NCBI RefSeq assembly: GCF_014229965.1
Contig: NZ_JABGBW010000001.1
Coordinates: 387,769-451,768 of the forward strand
Direction: 5' to 3'
Source: Peptostreptococcus canis
Lineage (GTDB): Bacteria > Bacillota > Clostridia > Peptostreptococcales > Peptostreptococcaceae
DNA length: 64,000 nucleotides
Every line of letters begins with the position of its first letter. Position 1 is the first letter of the stretch. Both the position numbers and the translations under genes were made by a program. Positions 17,262 to 28,309 of this stretch are shown one piece after another. Below the pieces are notes generated by a model, which was not told the DNA's origin, ran no database searches, and saw only the letters and a list, made by a program, of their open reading frames with translations.

Positions 17262-17954
17262 ATGATTGGAGCTTATATCATATTGATATTGATTATAATT
17301 TTTTTCATACATTCTGTTATTCCTACATACTATAATAAGTACTTTAATACCAGTTGTATAAGGAAAACAGACAAAGAAAATGAAGTAATGCTCACTTTTG
17401 ATGATGGACCAGATTCCAGATATATTTATAGATTATTGGAATTGCTAGATGATTTTGACATAAAAGCAATATTTTTTGTAGTGGGAAAAAATGCTGAAAA
17501 AAATAGAGGTATTATTACAGATATTATAAAAAACGGACATAAAATAGGATTTCATTCTTGGGAACATAAGAATGCAATGTTATATAGTTATAACTATACA
17601 AAAAAAGATTTTAAAAATACCGAAAGAGTAAGAAATAAACTAAATATAAATAAATTTTATTATAGACCCCCATGGGGGCACACAAATATATTTTCAATGT
17701 TCTTTGCTAGAAAATATAAAGCGGAGGTTATATACTGGGATGTGATGGCAGAAGATTGGAAGATTGAGAGTAATGCCAAAACTATATGTGATAAGCTTTT
17801 AAGGAGGACAAAAAATAAGAGTATAATTTGTCTTCATGATGCCGGTGAGAATTCAGGTGGAGATAAAGGTGCGACTGAAAATACAATTGAAGGATTAAGA
17901 CTAGCTATACCAAAGTTGAAGGAAAAAGGGTACAGATTTATATTGCCTGATTAG
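17262..17954 (+). CDS. NodB-domain polysaccharide deacetylase
   Basis: A metal-dependent deacetylase of 230 residues, probably acting on peptidoglycan or another N-acetylated surface polymer. Residues 2-22 form an N-terminal membrane segment. NodB motifs: TFDDGPDSRY (catalytic and metal aspartates), HSWEH (metal histidines), RPPWGH, and ICLHDAG near the C-terminus. This resembles the polysaccharide deacetylases of sporeforming and non-sporeforming Clostridia. RBS GGGAGGT lies 7 bases from the ATG. Confidence 0.88.
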   Translation: MIGAYIILILIIIFFIHSVIPTYYNKYFNTSCIRKTDKENEVMLTFDDGPDSRYIYRLLELLDDFDIKAIFFVVGKNAEKNRGIITDIIKNGHKIGFHSWEHKNAMLYSYNYTKKDFKNTERVRNKLNINKFYYRPPWGHTNIFSMFFARKYKAEVIYWDVMAEDWKIESNAKTICDKLLRRTKNKSIICLHDAGENSGGDKGATENTIEGLRLAIPKLKEKGYRFILPD

Positions 17955-18013
17955 TAAAGTTGGGTATAGTTTAGTGAAAATAATAATAGCAGTAAATAGA
18001 TAAAGGAGAGTTT

Positions 18014-19036
18014 ATGGAAGGATTACAAAATAAGAAAAATCAAATAATGGGAATAGGATTTATGATAGTTCTTATGATAGCTGTTATTTCATATATATTG
18101 AAAGATGAATCTGTAGACTCAATATTACAAGTTATTTCCAGTGCGAATAGTAATTTTATTATATTGTCCATATCAATGATGATTTTTTATAATTTATGTG
18201 AGGGAATCAATATATGGATAACCATGAAAGCTCTCAAAATAAAGGCATCTTTTATAAATTGTTTGGGATATGGATTTGTAGGTTTTTATTTTAGTTCTAT
18301 AACTCCATCTGCATCCGGTGGTCAACCAGCTCAAGCATATTTTATGAAAAGAGATGGAATAACATTTACATCATCTTCTTTAAGCTTAATGATATTATTA
18401 TTTGCCCATCAATTGGTTATAATAGTATTAGGTATAATAGCATTTTTTATAAAACCGGATGTATCTTTAACATATCAAACAGGATTTAATATATTATTGT
18501 TTTATGGATTTATATCAAATGCTATAATTTTAATAGGAATATTAATGTTTATATTTTCTCCTAAATTGGTATTTAAAATATTAAATACAGTAGGTATACT
18601 GTTATATAAAGTTAAATTGATAAAAAATAGAGAAAAGCTTCATAAAAGAATAGATAGATCAATTAAAGAATATGAGGCAGGTGCAAGGTATATGAGAAAT
18701 AATCCTATACCTATTCTATGCGTAACAATTGTTACAATATTTCAGATTTTGTCACTATTTATTATACCGTATTTTATTTATATTGGGTTCGGATTGGGTA
18801 AATATAGTATGTGGGAAATTTTATTGACACAAGCTATTTTAAACATAGCAGTTTCATCTTTGCCTCTTCCGGGTTCTGTTGGAGCAAGTGAATCCGTTTT
18901 TTTGGATATGTTTAAGGGGTTGTTCGGTGATTTAATAATACCTGGAATGTTGCTTACAAGGATAGCAAATTTTTATTTTGCCCTTATTTTTAGTGGTATT
19001 ATTTCGCTGATAATGTATGTTAAAAAAGTAAGATAA
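18014..19036 (+). CDS. YbhN/LPG-synthase-TM family flippase-like membrane protein
   Basis: A 340-residue polytopic protein with about eight hydrophobic segments. Family hallmarks are CLGYGFVGFYFSSITPSASGGQPAQAYFM and, near the end, SSLPLPGSVGASESVFL. This UPF0104 family is the membrane half of MprF lipid flippases and also occurs as stand-alone proteins. The lysyl-transferase domain of MprF is absent. With the lipid glycosyltransferase upstream, a role in moving a glycolipid across the membrane is a reasonable guess. RBS AAAGGAGAG precedes the ATG. Confidence 0.78.
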   Translation: MEGLQNKKNQIMGIGFMIVLMIAVISYILKDESVDSILQVISSANSNFIILSISMMIFYNLCEGINIWITMKALKIKASFINCLGYGFVGFYFSSITPSASGGQPAQAYFMKRDGITFTSSSLSLMILLFAHQLVIIVLGIIAFFIKPDVSLTYQTGFNILLFYGFISNAIILIGILMFIFSPKLVFKILNTVGILLYKVKLIKNREKLHKRIDRSIKEYEAGARYMRNNPIPILCVTIVTIFQILSLFIIPYFIYIGFGLGKYSMWEILLTQAILNIAVSSLPLPGSVGASESVFLDMFKGLFGDLIIPGMLLTRIANFYFALIFSGIISLIMYVKKVR

Positions 19037-19069
19037 AATTCAATTTAAAAATGGAATGAGGTGTATTCT

Positions 19070-20410
19070 TTGTCTTTTAAAAATAAGATTCAGCAAGTTC
19101 AAAGTCAGAAATTGATTATGACCACAAATTTGGTTCAATCATTAAAGATACTAAATATGTCAAGAATGGAGTTAGAAGAGGAAATAGAAGTTGAGTCAAT
19201 GACAAATCCATTATTAGATGTAACTATAGAAAAAAATGAAATAAATTGGGAGAAATATCTCAAAGATGCTAAGGATAGTTATATTTATGATAAAAATGAA
19301 TTTGCCTATAGAGATAATTCTGAATATGACTTTGAAAACATGACCAAGAGTATTGACTCATTGTACGATAGTCTTTATGGACAAATAAATATAATGTATA
19401 TGGAACCTAAGTATAAAATTATTTCAAATTATATAATTGATAGCTTAGATAAGGATGGGTACCTTAGAGAAAAAACAGAGGATATCGCGAAAGAATTGAA
19501 TGAAGATGTAGATATAGTTAATTTATGTCTTGATATTGTTCAGCAACTTGAACCTGCAGGTATAGGAGCTAGAAATATACAGGAATGTATGTTGATTCAA
19601 TTGAAAAGAGAGGGAATAGAGGATCCTGTAATAGAGAAAATTATCGAAAAAGATCTTAATTTGGTTGCAAATTTAGACTATAAAAGATTATCGTCTAAGT
19701 ACCATGTAAAAAAGAATGTTATTGAAAATTATATAGATAGAATAAAAGCCTTAAATCCAAAGCCGGTTCAATTATCTAATGAAGAAATAGTGTATACTTA
19801 TCCAGATATAATAGTTGAATTTGATGGTAAAAAATATGTAGCAAAGCCATATAACGATAAAAAAATAAGTATGAATATTAATCAATTTTATAGAGATTTA
19901 ATGCTAAATACCAATGATGAAAGCGTTAAGTCTTATATTAGAGAAAGACTTAACAGTGCAAAGCAATTTATAAATGAAGTGAATGAAAGAAACTCGACAA
20001 TAGTAAGAATAGCGAATGTAATATTGGAAATTCAAGAAGATTATTTCAAAAATAATGGAGACCTTAAGCCAATGTCTTTGGTGGATATTGCCGATAAATT
20101 AGATTTTCATCCATCCACTGTCAGTAGAGGGGTGAATGGAAAGTATATGTTAACTTCGAAAGGATTACTTGAATTTAAATATTTTTTCTCTACATCATTT
20201 AAAAAATGCGATGGAGAAGTTATTTCGACAAATTCTATAAAAGATGAAATAAAAAAAATAATTGAAAATGAAGATAAGAGAAAACCTTTAAGTGATAGCA
20301 AGATTGAATCCATTTTAAAAACTAGAGGTTATGATATTGCGAGAAGAACTATTGCAAAATATAGGGAAGAGATAGGTTATCTAAGTTCATCTATGAGAAA
20401 AGAAGTATAA
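19070..20410 (+). CDS. rpoN: RNA polymerase sigma-54 factor
   Basis: A 447-residue sigma-54. The Gln/Leu-rich activator-contact region I is at the N-terminus (QSQKLIMTTNLVQSLKILNM), followed by a core-binding domain. A helix-turn-helix contains FHPSTVSRGVNGKY. The RpoN box ARRTIAKYREE is near the C-terminus and recognises the -24 element. The TTG at 19070 is preferred because GAGGTG (19058-19063) lies 6 bases before it. It sits directly upstream of cggR-gap, a gene order seen in other Clostridia. No enhancer-binding activator is in this window. Confidence 0.95.
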   Translation: MSFKNKIQQVQSQKLIMTTNLVQSLKILNMSRMELEEEIEVESMTNPLLDVTIEKNEINWEKYLKDAKDSYIYDKNEFAYRDNSEYDFENMTKSIDSLYDSLYGQINIMYMEPKYKIISNYIIDSLDKDGYLREKTEDIAKELNEDVDIVNLCLDIVQQLEPAGIGARNIQECMLIQLKREGIEDPVIEKIIEKDLNLVANLDYKRLSSKYHVKKNVIENYIDRIKALNPKPVQLSNEEIVYTYPDIIVEFDGKKYVAKPYNDKKISMNINQFYRDLMLNTNDESVKSYIRERLNSAKQFINEVNERNSTIVRIANVILEIQEDYFKNNGDLKPMSLVDIADKLDFHPSTVSRGVNGKYMLTSKGLLEFKYFFSTSFKKCDGEVISTNSIKDEIKKIIENEDKRKPLSDSKIESILKTRGYDIARRTIAKYREEIGYLSSSMRKEV

Positions 20411-20429
20411 CTAATTAGTAAGTATATAT

Positions 20430-20491
20430 AATCAATACCTTTTTTAAATAATATAACGATTATTTAAAAAAGGTATTGATTTTTTCTTTTA
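20430..20491. terminator. Long perfect-stem terminator of rpoN
   Basis: A perfect 23-bp stem (20430-20452 with 20459-20481) has a 6-base loop and is followed by TTTTTCTTTT. The descending arm also contains the -35 box of the next promoter. Confidence 0.85.
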
Positions 20492-20504
20492 CGGGGTATA
20501 TAAT
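20476..20504 (+). promoter_or_regulatory. Promoter of the cggR-gap operon
   Basis: TTGATT (20476-20481) is separated by 17 bases from TATAAT (20499-20504). The -35 lies within the rpoN terminator stem. Confidence 0.75.
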
Positions 20505-20511
20505 AAACCTG

Positions 20512-20552
20512 TGGGACGGATGTTAAATATATGGGACAGAAAATAACCCGAA
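20512..20552 (+). promoter_or_regulatory. CggR operator
   Basis: TGGGAC occurs at 20512-20517 and again at 20532-20537, 20 bases (two helical turns) apart. The first copy is followed by a TGTT. This matches the tandem CGGGAC-type half-sites known for CggR. The site begins about 7 bases after the -10, so repressor would block early elongation, as in Bacillus subtilis. Release by fructose-1,6-bisphosphate is known for the family. Confidence 0.7.
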
Positions 20553-20571
20553 TCGAAAAGAAGGGGGTATT

Positions 20572-21609
20572 ATGAATAATTTAATAGAAATCCAAAGAAA
20601 AATTATTCCACAGGCAATAGAGCTTATGGAAAAAAGATATGCGATACTTAGGCAGATATCAATCAGTCAACCAATCGGGAGAAGGATGCTTTCTGCTACC
20701 CTTGATTTGAGTGAAAGGACTACTAGAACTGAAATTGATTTTTTAAAGGAACAAGGATTAATAAATATAGCTGTTTCAGGTATGACGATTACTGATGAAG
20801 GAAAAGAAGTTTTAGAAGAACTTGAATTGGTTATGGGAGAAGTAATGGGAATATCTGAACTTGAATCAAAACTTAAGGAAAAATTAGGTATAAAATTTGT
20901 AGCTATTTCAAAAAATGTCAATGATACTAAAGAAGGTATTGTAAAGGGCGTTGCTAAAGTAGCAGCAGATTATCTTTTAAAAACGTTAAATCATAGTGAT
21001 ATAATTGCGATTGCAGGTGGTACTACAATGAGAGAAGTTGCCCTTGGAATAAGCAAAGCAGAAGGGTTTGAAGATGTAATAGTATTACCTACAAGAGGAA
21101 GTGTCGGTTTGGATATAGATATACAAGCAAATAGTATTGCGGCATTATTAGCTAAAAATTTAGGAGCAAAAGTAGAGTTTTTATATGTTCCTGATGAATT
21201 AGATGGAAATGCAAGAGAAACATTGATGTCTGTTCCTGATATAAAAAATACACTAAAGCATTTAAAAATATCTAATAAGATATTGTTTAGTGTTGGTAGG
21301 GCAGATGTTATGTCAAAAAGACGAGGAATGTCGGAAGAAGGACAGAGAATATTGAAAAACAAGAAAGCAGTTGGTGAAGCATTTGGATACTATTTTGATA
21401 AAGATGGTGATATAGTAATGAAGGTAAACACCGTTGGGATTGATATAGATATGTATAAAAATTCGAAAAATGCAATTGCAGTATTTGCCGGTAATGATAA
21501 AGTTGATTCTTTTTTAGCTTTATATAAGTTAAATAAAAATATTTCGCTTATCACCGATGAGGCAAGTGCAAAAGAAATGTTGACAAAAGTTACAACAACT
21601 GAATTTTAG
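20572..21609 (+). CDS. cggR: Central glycolytic genes regulator (SorC family)
   Basis: A 345-residue SorC/DeoR-type repressor. The N-terminal winged HTH spans about residues 20-70 (GRRMLSATLDLSERTTRTEIDF without gaps is its core). The C-terminal sugar-phosphate domain has AIAGGTTMREVA and VLPTRGSVGLD, which contact fructose-1,6-bisphosphate in characterised CggR. It precedes gap and has its own operator upstream, so autoregulation is expected. RBS AAGGGGG lies before the ATG. Confidence 0.93.
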   Translation: MNNLIEIQRKIIPQAIELMEKRYAILRQISISQPIGRRMLSATLDLSERTTRTEIDFLKEQGLINIAVSGMTITDEGKEVLEELELVMGEVMGISELESKLKEKLGIKFVAISKNVNDTKEGIVKGVAKVAADYLLKTLNHSDIIAIAGGTTMREVALGISKAEGFEDVIVLPTRGSVGLDIDIQANSIAALLAKNLGAKVEFLYVPDELDGNARETLMSVPDIKNTLKHLKISNKILFSVGRADVMSKRRGMSEEGQRILKNKKAVGEAFGYYFDKDGDIVMKVNTVGIDIDMYKNSKNAIAVFAGNDKVDSFLALYKLNKNISLITDEASAKEMLTKVTTTEF

Positions 21610-21699
21610 TGTTTGTAATCGATATATTTATATAAATAAAAATGTATATAATAAGTTTTAAAATTAATGTGTAAAAAAGAAATTTTTGGAGGTATTGAA

Positions 21700-22707
21700 A
21701 TGGTAAAGGTAGCAATTAATGGTTTTGGTAGAATAGGAAGATTAGCTCTTAGAAAGATGATGGAACAGGAAGATAAATTTGAAGTTGTGGCAATCAACGA
21801 TTTAACAGATGCTAATATGTTGGCTCATTTATTGAAATATGATACATCTCAAGGAAGATTTAACGGAGAAATTGTAGTTGAAGAAGGTGCTTTTATAGTA
21901 AATGGTAAGGAAATAAAAGTTATTTCTGAAAGAAATCCTGAAAATTTACCATGGGGTGAATTAGATGTTGATATAGTATTAGAGTGTACAGGTTTCTTTA
22001 CATCAAAGGAAAAAGCAGAAGCCCATATTAAAGCAGGTGCTAAAAAAGTTCTTATTTCTGCACCGGCAACTGGCGATATAAAGACTGTTGTTTATAATGT
22101 AAACTCAGATATCATAGATGGAAGCGAAACAGTAGTATCAGGCGCTTCTTGTACAACTAATTGTCTTGCACCAATGGCTAAAGTCCTTAATGATAAATTT
22201 GGAATAGTAGAAGGTCTTATGACTACAATTCATGCTTATACAAATGACCAGAATACATTAGATGGACCACATGCAAAGGGGGATTTAAGAAGAGCAAGAT
22301 CAGCTGCTGCAAATATTATTCCTAATACTACTGGTGCTGCAAAAGCAATTGGTTTAGTAATACCTGAATTAGCAGGAAAGTTAGATGGAGCTGCACAGAG
22401 AGTACCTGTGACAACTGGTTCAATAACTGAATTAGTATGCGTACTTGAAAAGAATACAAGTGTAGAAGAAATAAATGCTGCAATGAAAGCTGCTTCAAAT
22501 GAGTCATTTGGATATACTGAGGAAGAATTAGTATCAAGTGATATAGTTGGAATAAGCTACGGTTCATTATTTGATGCTACATTGACAAAGGTAATAGATG
22601 TGGCAGGAAAGCAGTTGGTTAAAACTGTTGCTTGGTATGACAATGAAATGTCTTATACATCTCAGTTGGTTAGAACATTAGGTTTAGTAGGTAGTTTAAC
22701 TAAATAA
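21700..22707 (+). CDS. gap: Glyceraldehyde-3-phosphate dehydrogenase
   Basis: Oxidises glyceraldehyde-3-phosphate with NAD and phosphate. The 335-residue sequence starts [14 protein letters not shown] with the Rossmann fold. The catalytic cysteine is in [12 protein letters not shown], and the substrate loops include [12 protein letters not shown] and [11 protein letters not shown]. The ATG at 21700 is selected from RBS GGAGGT and the canonical N-terminus. A strong hairpin separates it from pgk, so part of the cggR-gap transcription ends here. Confidence 0.97.
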   Translation: MVKVAINGFGRIGRLALRKMMEQEDKFEVVAINDLTDANMLAHLLKYDTSQGRFNGEIVVEEGAFIVNGKEIKVISERNPENLPWGELDVDIVLECTGFFTSKEKAEAHIKAGAKKVLISAPATGDIKTVVYNVNSDIIDGSETVVSGASCTTNCLAPMAKVLNDKFGIVEGLMTTIHAYTNDQNTLDGPHAKGDLRRARSAAANIIPNTTGAAKAIGLVIPELAGKLDGAAQRVPVTTGSITELVCVLEKNTSVEEINAAMKAASNESFGYTEEELVSSDIVGISYGSLFDATLTKVIDVAGKQLVKTVAWYDNEMSYTSQLVRTLGLVGSLTK

Positions 22708-22760
22708 TATAGAAAAAACTGGCGTATGGCCAAAAAGGCCTCGTTGGCTTTAGTAAAATC

Positions 22761-22797
22761 AGTCCGAGGCATAGTATAATATGCTTCGGACTTTTTT
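22761..22797 (+). terminator. Terminator between gap and pgk
   Basis: AGTCCGAGGCATA pairs with TATGCTTCGGACT (one G-U) and is followed by six T. Confidence 0.85.
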
Positions 22798-22845
22798 AAG
22801 AATATATCTTTTATAATACAATATATAAATATATAATCATCATAA

Positions 22846-22874
22846 TTCAATTATTTTATCAAATATGATATAAT
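22846..22874 (+). promoter_or_regulatory. Promoter of pgk-tpiA-gpmI
   Basis: TTCAAT at 22846-22851 is separated by 17 bases from TATAAT at 22869-22874, and TGA directly precedes the -10 (extended -10). It would let pgk be expressed apart from CggR control. Confidence 0.55.
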
Positions 22875-22925
22875 ATATTTATTGTAAATGTTTTAGGTAA
22901 ATATATTTTGAAAAGGAGAACTATT

Positions 22926-24125
22926 ATGTCAATGCTAAATAAAAAATCAATTGAAGATATTAATGTAAAGGGAAAAAAATGCCTAGTGAGATGTGATTTC
23001 AATGTACCACTAAAAGAAGGAAAAATAACTGATGAAAATAGATTGGTAGGAGCGATGCCGACTATTAAATATTTAGTGGAAAACGGAGCTAAAGTAATTC
23101 TTTGTTCACATCTTGGTAAGCCAAAAGGAGAAGCAAAACCGGAGCTATCATTAGAACCAGTTGCTAAAAGATTATCTGAAATGTTGGGTAAGGAAGTAGT
23201 TTTTGCTGCAGATGATAATGTTGTAGGAGAAAATGCAAAAAATGCAATTGAAAAGATGGATGATGGGGATGTAGTATTATTACAGAATACAAGATATAGA
23301 AAAGAAGAAACTAAAAATGAAGAAAGCTTTTCAAAGGAGCTGGCTTCATTGGCAGAAATATTTGTAAATGATGCCTTTGGTACTGCACATAGGGTACATT
23401 GTTCAACAGTAGGTGCAGGGGAGTTTTTAGAAGAAAGAGTTTGCGGTTACCTTATTCAAAAAGAACTGGATTTTTTAGGTGCTGCAGTTGAAAACCCAGT
23501 AAGACCATTTTTAGCAATATTAGGTGGTGCAAAAGTAAGTGATAAATTAGGCGTTATAAACAACCTGTTGGAAAAGGTAGATACTTTAATAATAGGAGGA
23601 GGAATGGCTTATACTTTTATAAAAGCATTAGGTCATGAAATAGGTACATCTCTTTTAGAGGAAGACAAGATAGATTATGCAAAAGAGATGATAGATAAAG
23701 CCAAATCAAAAGGTGTTAAACTTTTGTTGCCAGTTGATGTGGTGTATGCGGATAGATTTGCAGAAGATGCACAACCACACATTACAGAGGGCAGAGATAT
23801 ACCATCCGACTGTATGGGACTTGATATTGGACCGAAGACTAGGGAATTATTTACAGAAGCTGTTAAGTCTTCAAAAACAATAGTATGGAACGGACCAATG
23901 GGAGTTTTTGAATTCGAAAATTTCGCAAATGGAACTAAGGCAATAGCTCAAGCTATGGCAGATGCAGAAGCAACTACTATTATAGGTGGCGGAGATTCTG
24001 CAGCCGCAGTAAATCAGATAGGATTTGGAAATAAGATGAGCCATATATCAACTGGTGGAGGAGCTTCATTAGAGTTTTTAGAAGGTAAGGAGTTGCCAGG
24101 GATTGCCGCGTTAGGAAATAAATAG
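22926..24125 (+). CDS. pgk: Phosphoglycerate kinase
   Basis: Transfers phosphate from 1,3-bisphosphoglycerate to ADP. About 399 residues. Motifs: [12 protein letters not shown] (substrate-binding start), [36 protein letters not shown] and the nucleotide site GGGDSAAAV. The start codon at 22926 follows AAAGGAGA; an upstream in-frame TTG would add six atypical residues. tpiA begins 18 bases after the stop. Confidence 0.97.
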   Translation: MSMLNKKSIEDINVKGKKCLVRCDFNVPLKEGKITDENRLVGAMPTIKYLVENGAKVILCSHLGKPKGEAKPELSLEPVAKRLSEMLGKEVVFAADDNVVGENAKNAIEKMDDGDVVLLQNTRYRKEETKNEESFSKELASLAEIFVNDAFGTAHRVHCSTVGAGEFLEERVCGYLIQKELDFLGAAVENPVRPFLAILGGAKVSDKLGVINNLLEKVDTLIIGGGMAYTFIKALGHEIGTSLLEEDKIDYAKEMIDKAKSKGVKLLLPVDVVYADRFAEDAQPHITEGRDIPSDCMGLDIGPKTRELFTEAVKSSKTIVWNGPMGVFEFENFANGTKAIAQAMADAEATTIIGGGDSAAAVNQIGFGNKMSHISTGGGASLEFLEGKELPGIAALGNK

Positions 24126-24143
24126 ATTCGAAGGGAGAATGAA

Positions 24144-24884
24144 ATGAGAAAGCCAATTATAGCAGGAAACTGGAAGATGAATAAGACAATTGCAGAAGGT
24201 CTTGAGTTTATAAATGAAATAAAAGGAAAAAGTGATGGTGAAACAGAAGTATTAATTTGTGCACCATTTACTTTATTAAAAGATTTAAAGGAAGCAAGTA
24301 AAGGTACTAATATAAAAATTGGTGCTCAGAATATGCACTTTGAAAATTCTGGTGCTTTTACAGGTGAAGTATCTTCTGCAAATTTAGTTGAACTTGGAAT
24401 TGATTATGTAATAATTGGACATTCTGAGAGAAGAGAATATTTTAATGAAACAGATGAAACTTGTAATAAAAAAGTTTTAAAAGCAATTGAAGTTGGAATA
24501 AATCCAATACTTTGTTGCGGTGAAACTCTTGAAGAAAGAGAATCAAACAGAACAATAGAAAAGGTAAAAGGGCAAATAATAAAAGGTCTAGCTAATGTTA
24601 AATCTGAGGATATTGATAAAGTAGTCGTAGCATATGAACCAATATGGGCTATAGGAACAGGTAAAACAGCTACTTCAGAACAGGCTAATGAGGTTATAGC
24701 AGAAATAAGAACTATAATAAGAAGTATGTTTGGAGATTTGGCAGATAAGGTTAGAATACAATATGGTGGAAGTGTAAAACCGTCAAATGTATCGGAAATA
24801 ATGGGACAATCTGATATTGATGGTGCATTGGTAGGTGGTGCATCACTTAATCCAAATGATTTTTTAGGATTATTAAGATTCTAG
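24144..24884 (+). CDS. tpiA: Triosephosphate isomerase
   Basis: A 246-residue TIM barrel interconverting dihydroxyacetone phosphate and glyceraldehyde-3-phosphate. GNWKMNKT at the N-terminus, IIGHSERREYF with the catalytic histidine, VAYEPIWAIGTGK with the catalytic glutamate and mobile loop, and the phosphate-binding YGGSVKPSN are all intact. RBS AGGGAGAA precedes the ATG. It forms one unit with pgk and gpmI. Confidence 0.97.
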   Translation: MRKPIIAGNWKMNKTIAEGLEFINEIKGKSDGETEVLICAPFTLLKDLKEASKGTNIKIGAQNMHFENSGAFTGEVSSANLVELGIDYVIIGHSERREYFNETDETCNKKVLKAIEVGINPILCCGETLEERESNRTIEKVKGQIIKGLANVKSEDIDKVVVAYEPIWAIGTGKTATSEQANEVIAEIRTIIRSMFGDLADKVRIQYGGSVKPSNVSEIMGQSDIDGALVGGASLNPNDFLGLLRF

Positions 24885-24976
24885 TAGTATATAAAATATA
24901 GGGTAAATTGTATTGCATATATTGAAAAGTATAAGTGTATAAAAATATGTAAAAATATTTAAAAAAGGAAGAGTTT

Positions 24977-26506
24977 ATGAAAAAACCAGTAGTTTTAACA
25001 ATAATGGATGGTTTTGGTTATACGCAAAACAAGGAAGGTAATGCCATAGTTTTGGCAGGAACACCTAACTTGGATGCACTAAGTGAAAGATTCCCGCATA
25101 CATTAATTAAAGCAAGTGGAATGGATGTAGGACTTCCGAATGGACAGATGGGAAATTCAGAAGTAGGACACACTAATATAGGTGCCGGTAGAGTAGTATA
25201 TCAAGATTTGACAAGAATAACAAAATCTATAATGGACGGAGATTTTTTTGAAAATAAAGCATTGAAATCAGCCATGATTAATGCAAAAGATAAAAGCCTT
25301 CATATATTAGGGTTATTATCTGATGGAGGAGTACATTCACATATAGATCATTTGAAAGCATTGATAGATATGGCAAGTAAAAATGGTTTGAAAAATGTTT
25401 TTGTTCATGCATTTACTGATGGTAGAGATACGGATCCTCAGAGTGCTATAGATTTTGTGGAAGAAATTGAAAGTTATATGAATAAAGTTGGAGTAGGAAA
25501 GATTGCTACTATATCCGGAAGATATTATGCTATGGATAGAGATAAGAGATGGGATAGAGTAGAGAAAGCATATGATGCCATTGTTTATGCAAAAGGAAAC
25601 TACTCTGAATCAGCTATGAAATGCATTAAAGATTCATATGATGCAGGTATAAACGATGAATTTATTGTACCTACAATAATAACTGATAGTGGAGAGCCAC
25701 TTACTAAATTATCTAATGAAGATTCAGTTGTATTTTTTAATTTTAGACCGGACAGAGCTAGAGAAATAACTAGAGCTATTACGGATAGAGAATTTGATGG
25801 ATTTGAAAGAAATATTATTCCGACTCAGTTTATTTGTATGACAACTTACGATGCAACTATGGAAAATGTAAAAGTGGCTTATGAACCGGAAGATATAGTG
25901 AATACATTAGGTGAATATCTATCTAAAAATGGTAAACTACAGTTAAGAGCAGCTGAAACAGAAAAGTATGCACATGTCACTTTCTTTTTCAATGGTGGAA
26001 AAGAAGAACCTTATGATGGAGAAGACAGATTACTAATTGCTTCGCCAAAGGTTGCAACCTATGATATGAAACCCGAAATGTCGGCATATGAGTTATTAGA
26101 ACAATTATTGGAAAAGATAGATGAAGATAAATATGATTTTATAGCTGTAAACTTTGCAAATCCTGATATGGTAGGTCATACTGGTGATATGAAAGCAACT
26201 GAAAAAGCTATAAAAACAGTAGATGAATGTGTTGGTAAATTATTTGATAAAGTGTTATCCAAAGGTGGTAGTGGCATAATTACTGCTGATCATGGTAATG
26301 CCGAATTGATGATTGACTTAGAAACTGGTAGACCAATTACATCTCATTCTACGAATCCCGTACCATTTATAGTAGTTGGAGAAGCATTTAAAGATGTTAA
26401 ATTGTTGAGTGATGGTAAACTATCTGATATTGCTCCTACAGTACTTGATATGATGAATATGGTACAGCCAGAAGAAATAACAGGTCACTCACTAATAAAA
26501 AGATAG
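24977..26506 (+). CDS. gpmI: 2,3-bisphosphoglycerate-independent phosphoglycerate mutase
   Basis: An Mn-dependent alkaline-phosphatase-superfamily mutase of 509 residues converting 3- to 2-phosphoglycerate. Metal and serine site: MDGFGYT and GNSEVGHTNIGAGR (catalytic Ser). Further motifs are SDGGVHSH, FTDGRDTDP, GRYYAMDRD, FNFRPDRARE, FANPDMVGHTG and ADHGNAE. RBS AAAGGAAG. A 290-base gap with its own promoter separates it from eno. Confidence 0.97.
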   Translation: MKKPVVLTIMDGFGYTQNKEGNAIVLAGTPNLDALSERFPHTLIKASGMDVGLPNGQMGNSEVGHTNIGAGRVVYQDLTRITKSIMDGDFFENKALKSAMINAKDKSLHILGLLSDGGVHSHIDHLKALIDMASKNGLKNVFVHAFTDGRDTDPQSAIDFVEEIESYMNKVGVGKIATISGRYYAMDRDKRWDRVEKAYDAIVYAKGNYSESAMKCIKDSYDAGINDEFIVPTIITDSGEPLTKLSNEDSVVFFNFRPDRAREITRAITDREFDGFERNIIPTQFICMTTYDATMENVKVAYEPEDIVNTLGEYLSKNGKLQLRAAETEKYAHVTFFFNGGKEEPYDGEDRLLIASPKVATYDMKPEMSAYELLEQLLEKIDEDKYDFIAVNFANPDMVGHTGDMKATEKAIKTVDECVGKLFDKVLSKGGSGIITADHGNAELMIDLETGRPITSHSTNPVPFIVVGEAFKDVKLLSDGKLSDIAPTVLDMMNMVQPEEITGHSLIKR

Positions 26507-26740
26507 CTGTTGTAGTGAGAAATAAGGTGCAATTTTAAAAAAGCTGCATATTGATGTAGATTTGATGGAATTTAAAAATATTTTAGAAAGAACAATAATA
26601 TCAACAAACAGGTAAAAGTTTGAGGTATAATTCGAAATATAATATGATAAAGACTTTTACAAATTTACCCATCAATTTATTTGTAAACAAAACAAAATTA
26701 ATAATAGGATTTTTATACATACTTAAAATACGTTAGTTTG

Positions 26741-26749
26741 TGATATAAT
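26741..26749 (+). promoter_or_regulatory. Extended -10 promoter of eno
   Basis: TGATATAAT is an extended -10 (TATAAT 26744-26749) located 45 bases before the eno start. The -35 region is poor. Confidence 0.45.
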
Positions 26750-26763
26750 ATTATTGTACTTAA

Positions 26764-28086
<1,323 letters not shown>

Positions 28087-28141
28087 TTGATACTGAAAAA
28101 ATTTGATAAAGAATTTTTTCCAGTAAGTTTAAGCAAAAATT

Positions 28142-28185
28142 GCAGTATAAGAAGTATATCTTCTTATACTGTGATTTTCATTTTA
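28142..28185 (+). terminator. Terminator of eno
   Basis: CAGTATAAGAAG (28143-28154) pairs perfectly with CTTCTTATACTG (28160-28171). A T-rich tail follows. Confidence 0.75.
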
Positions 28186-28220
28186 TCGAGATAGCTTTAT
28201 TAAATCTTATAGGAAGACGA

Positions 28221-28276
28221 TTTTATTTTTTACCAGTATTTTTAAACTTGTTTAAAAATACTGGTAAAAAATAAAA
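28221..28276. repeat. Near-perfect 27-bp inverted repeat
   Basis: Bases 28221-28247 are fully complementary to 28250-28276, with the last C-G pair closing a 2-base gap, so the working stem is 26 bp with a 4-base CTTG loop. The core is ACCAGTATTTTTAAAC. It ends 34 bases before the start codon of the membrane protein gene and is flanked by T- and A-runs, so it could terminate in both directions. Confidence 0.8.
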
Positions 28277-28309
28277 AAGATATATATTACGAAAAGGAAG
28301 TGAAAATAA

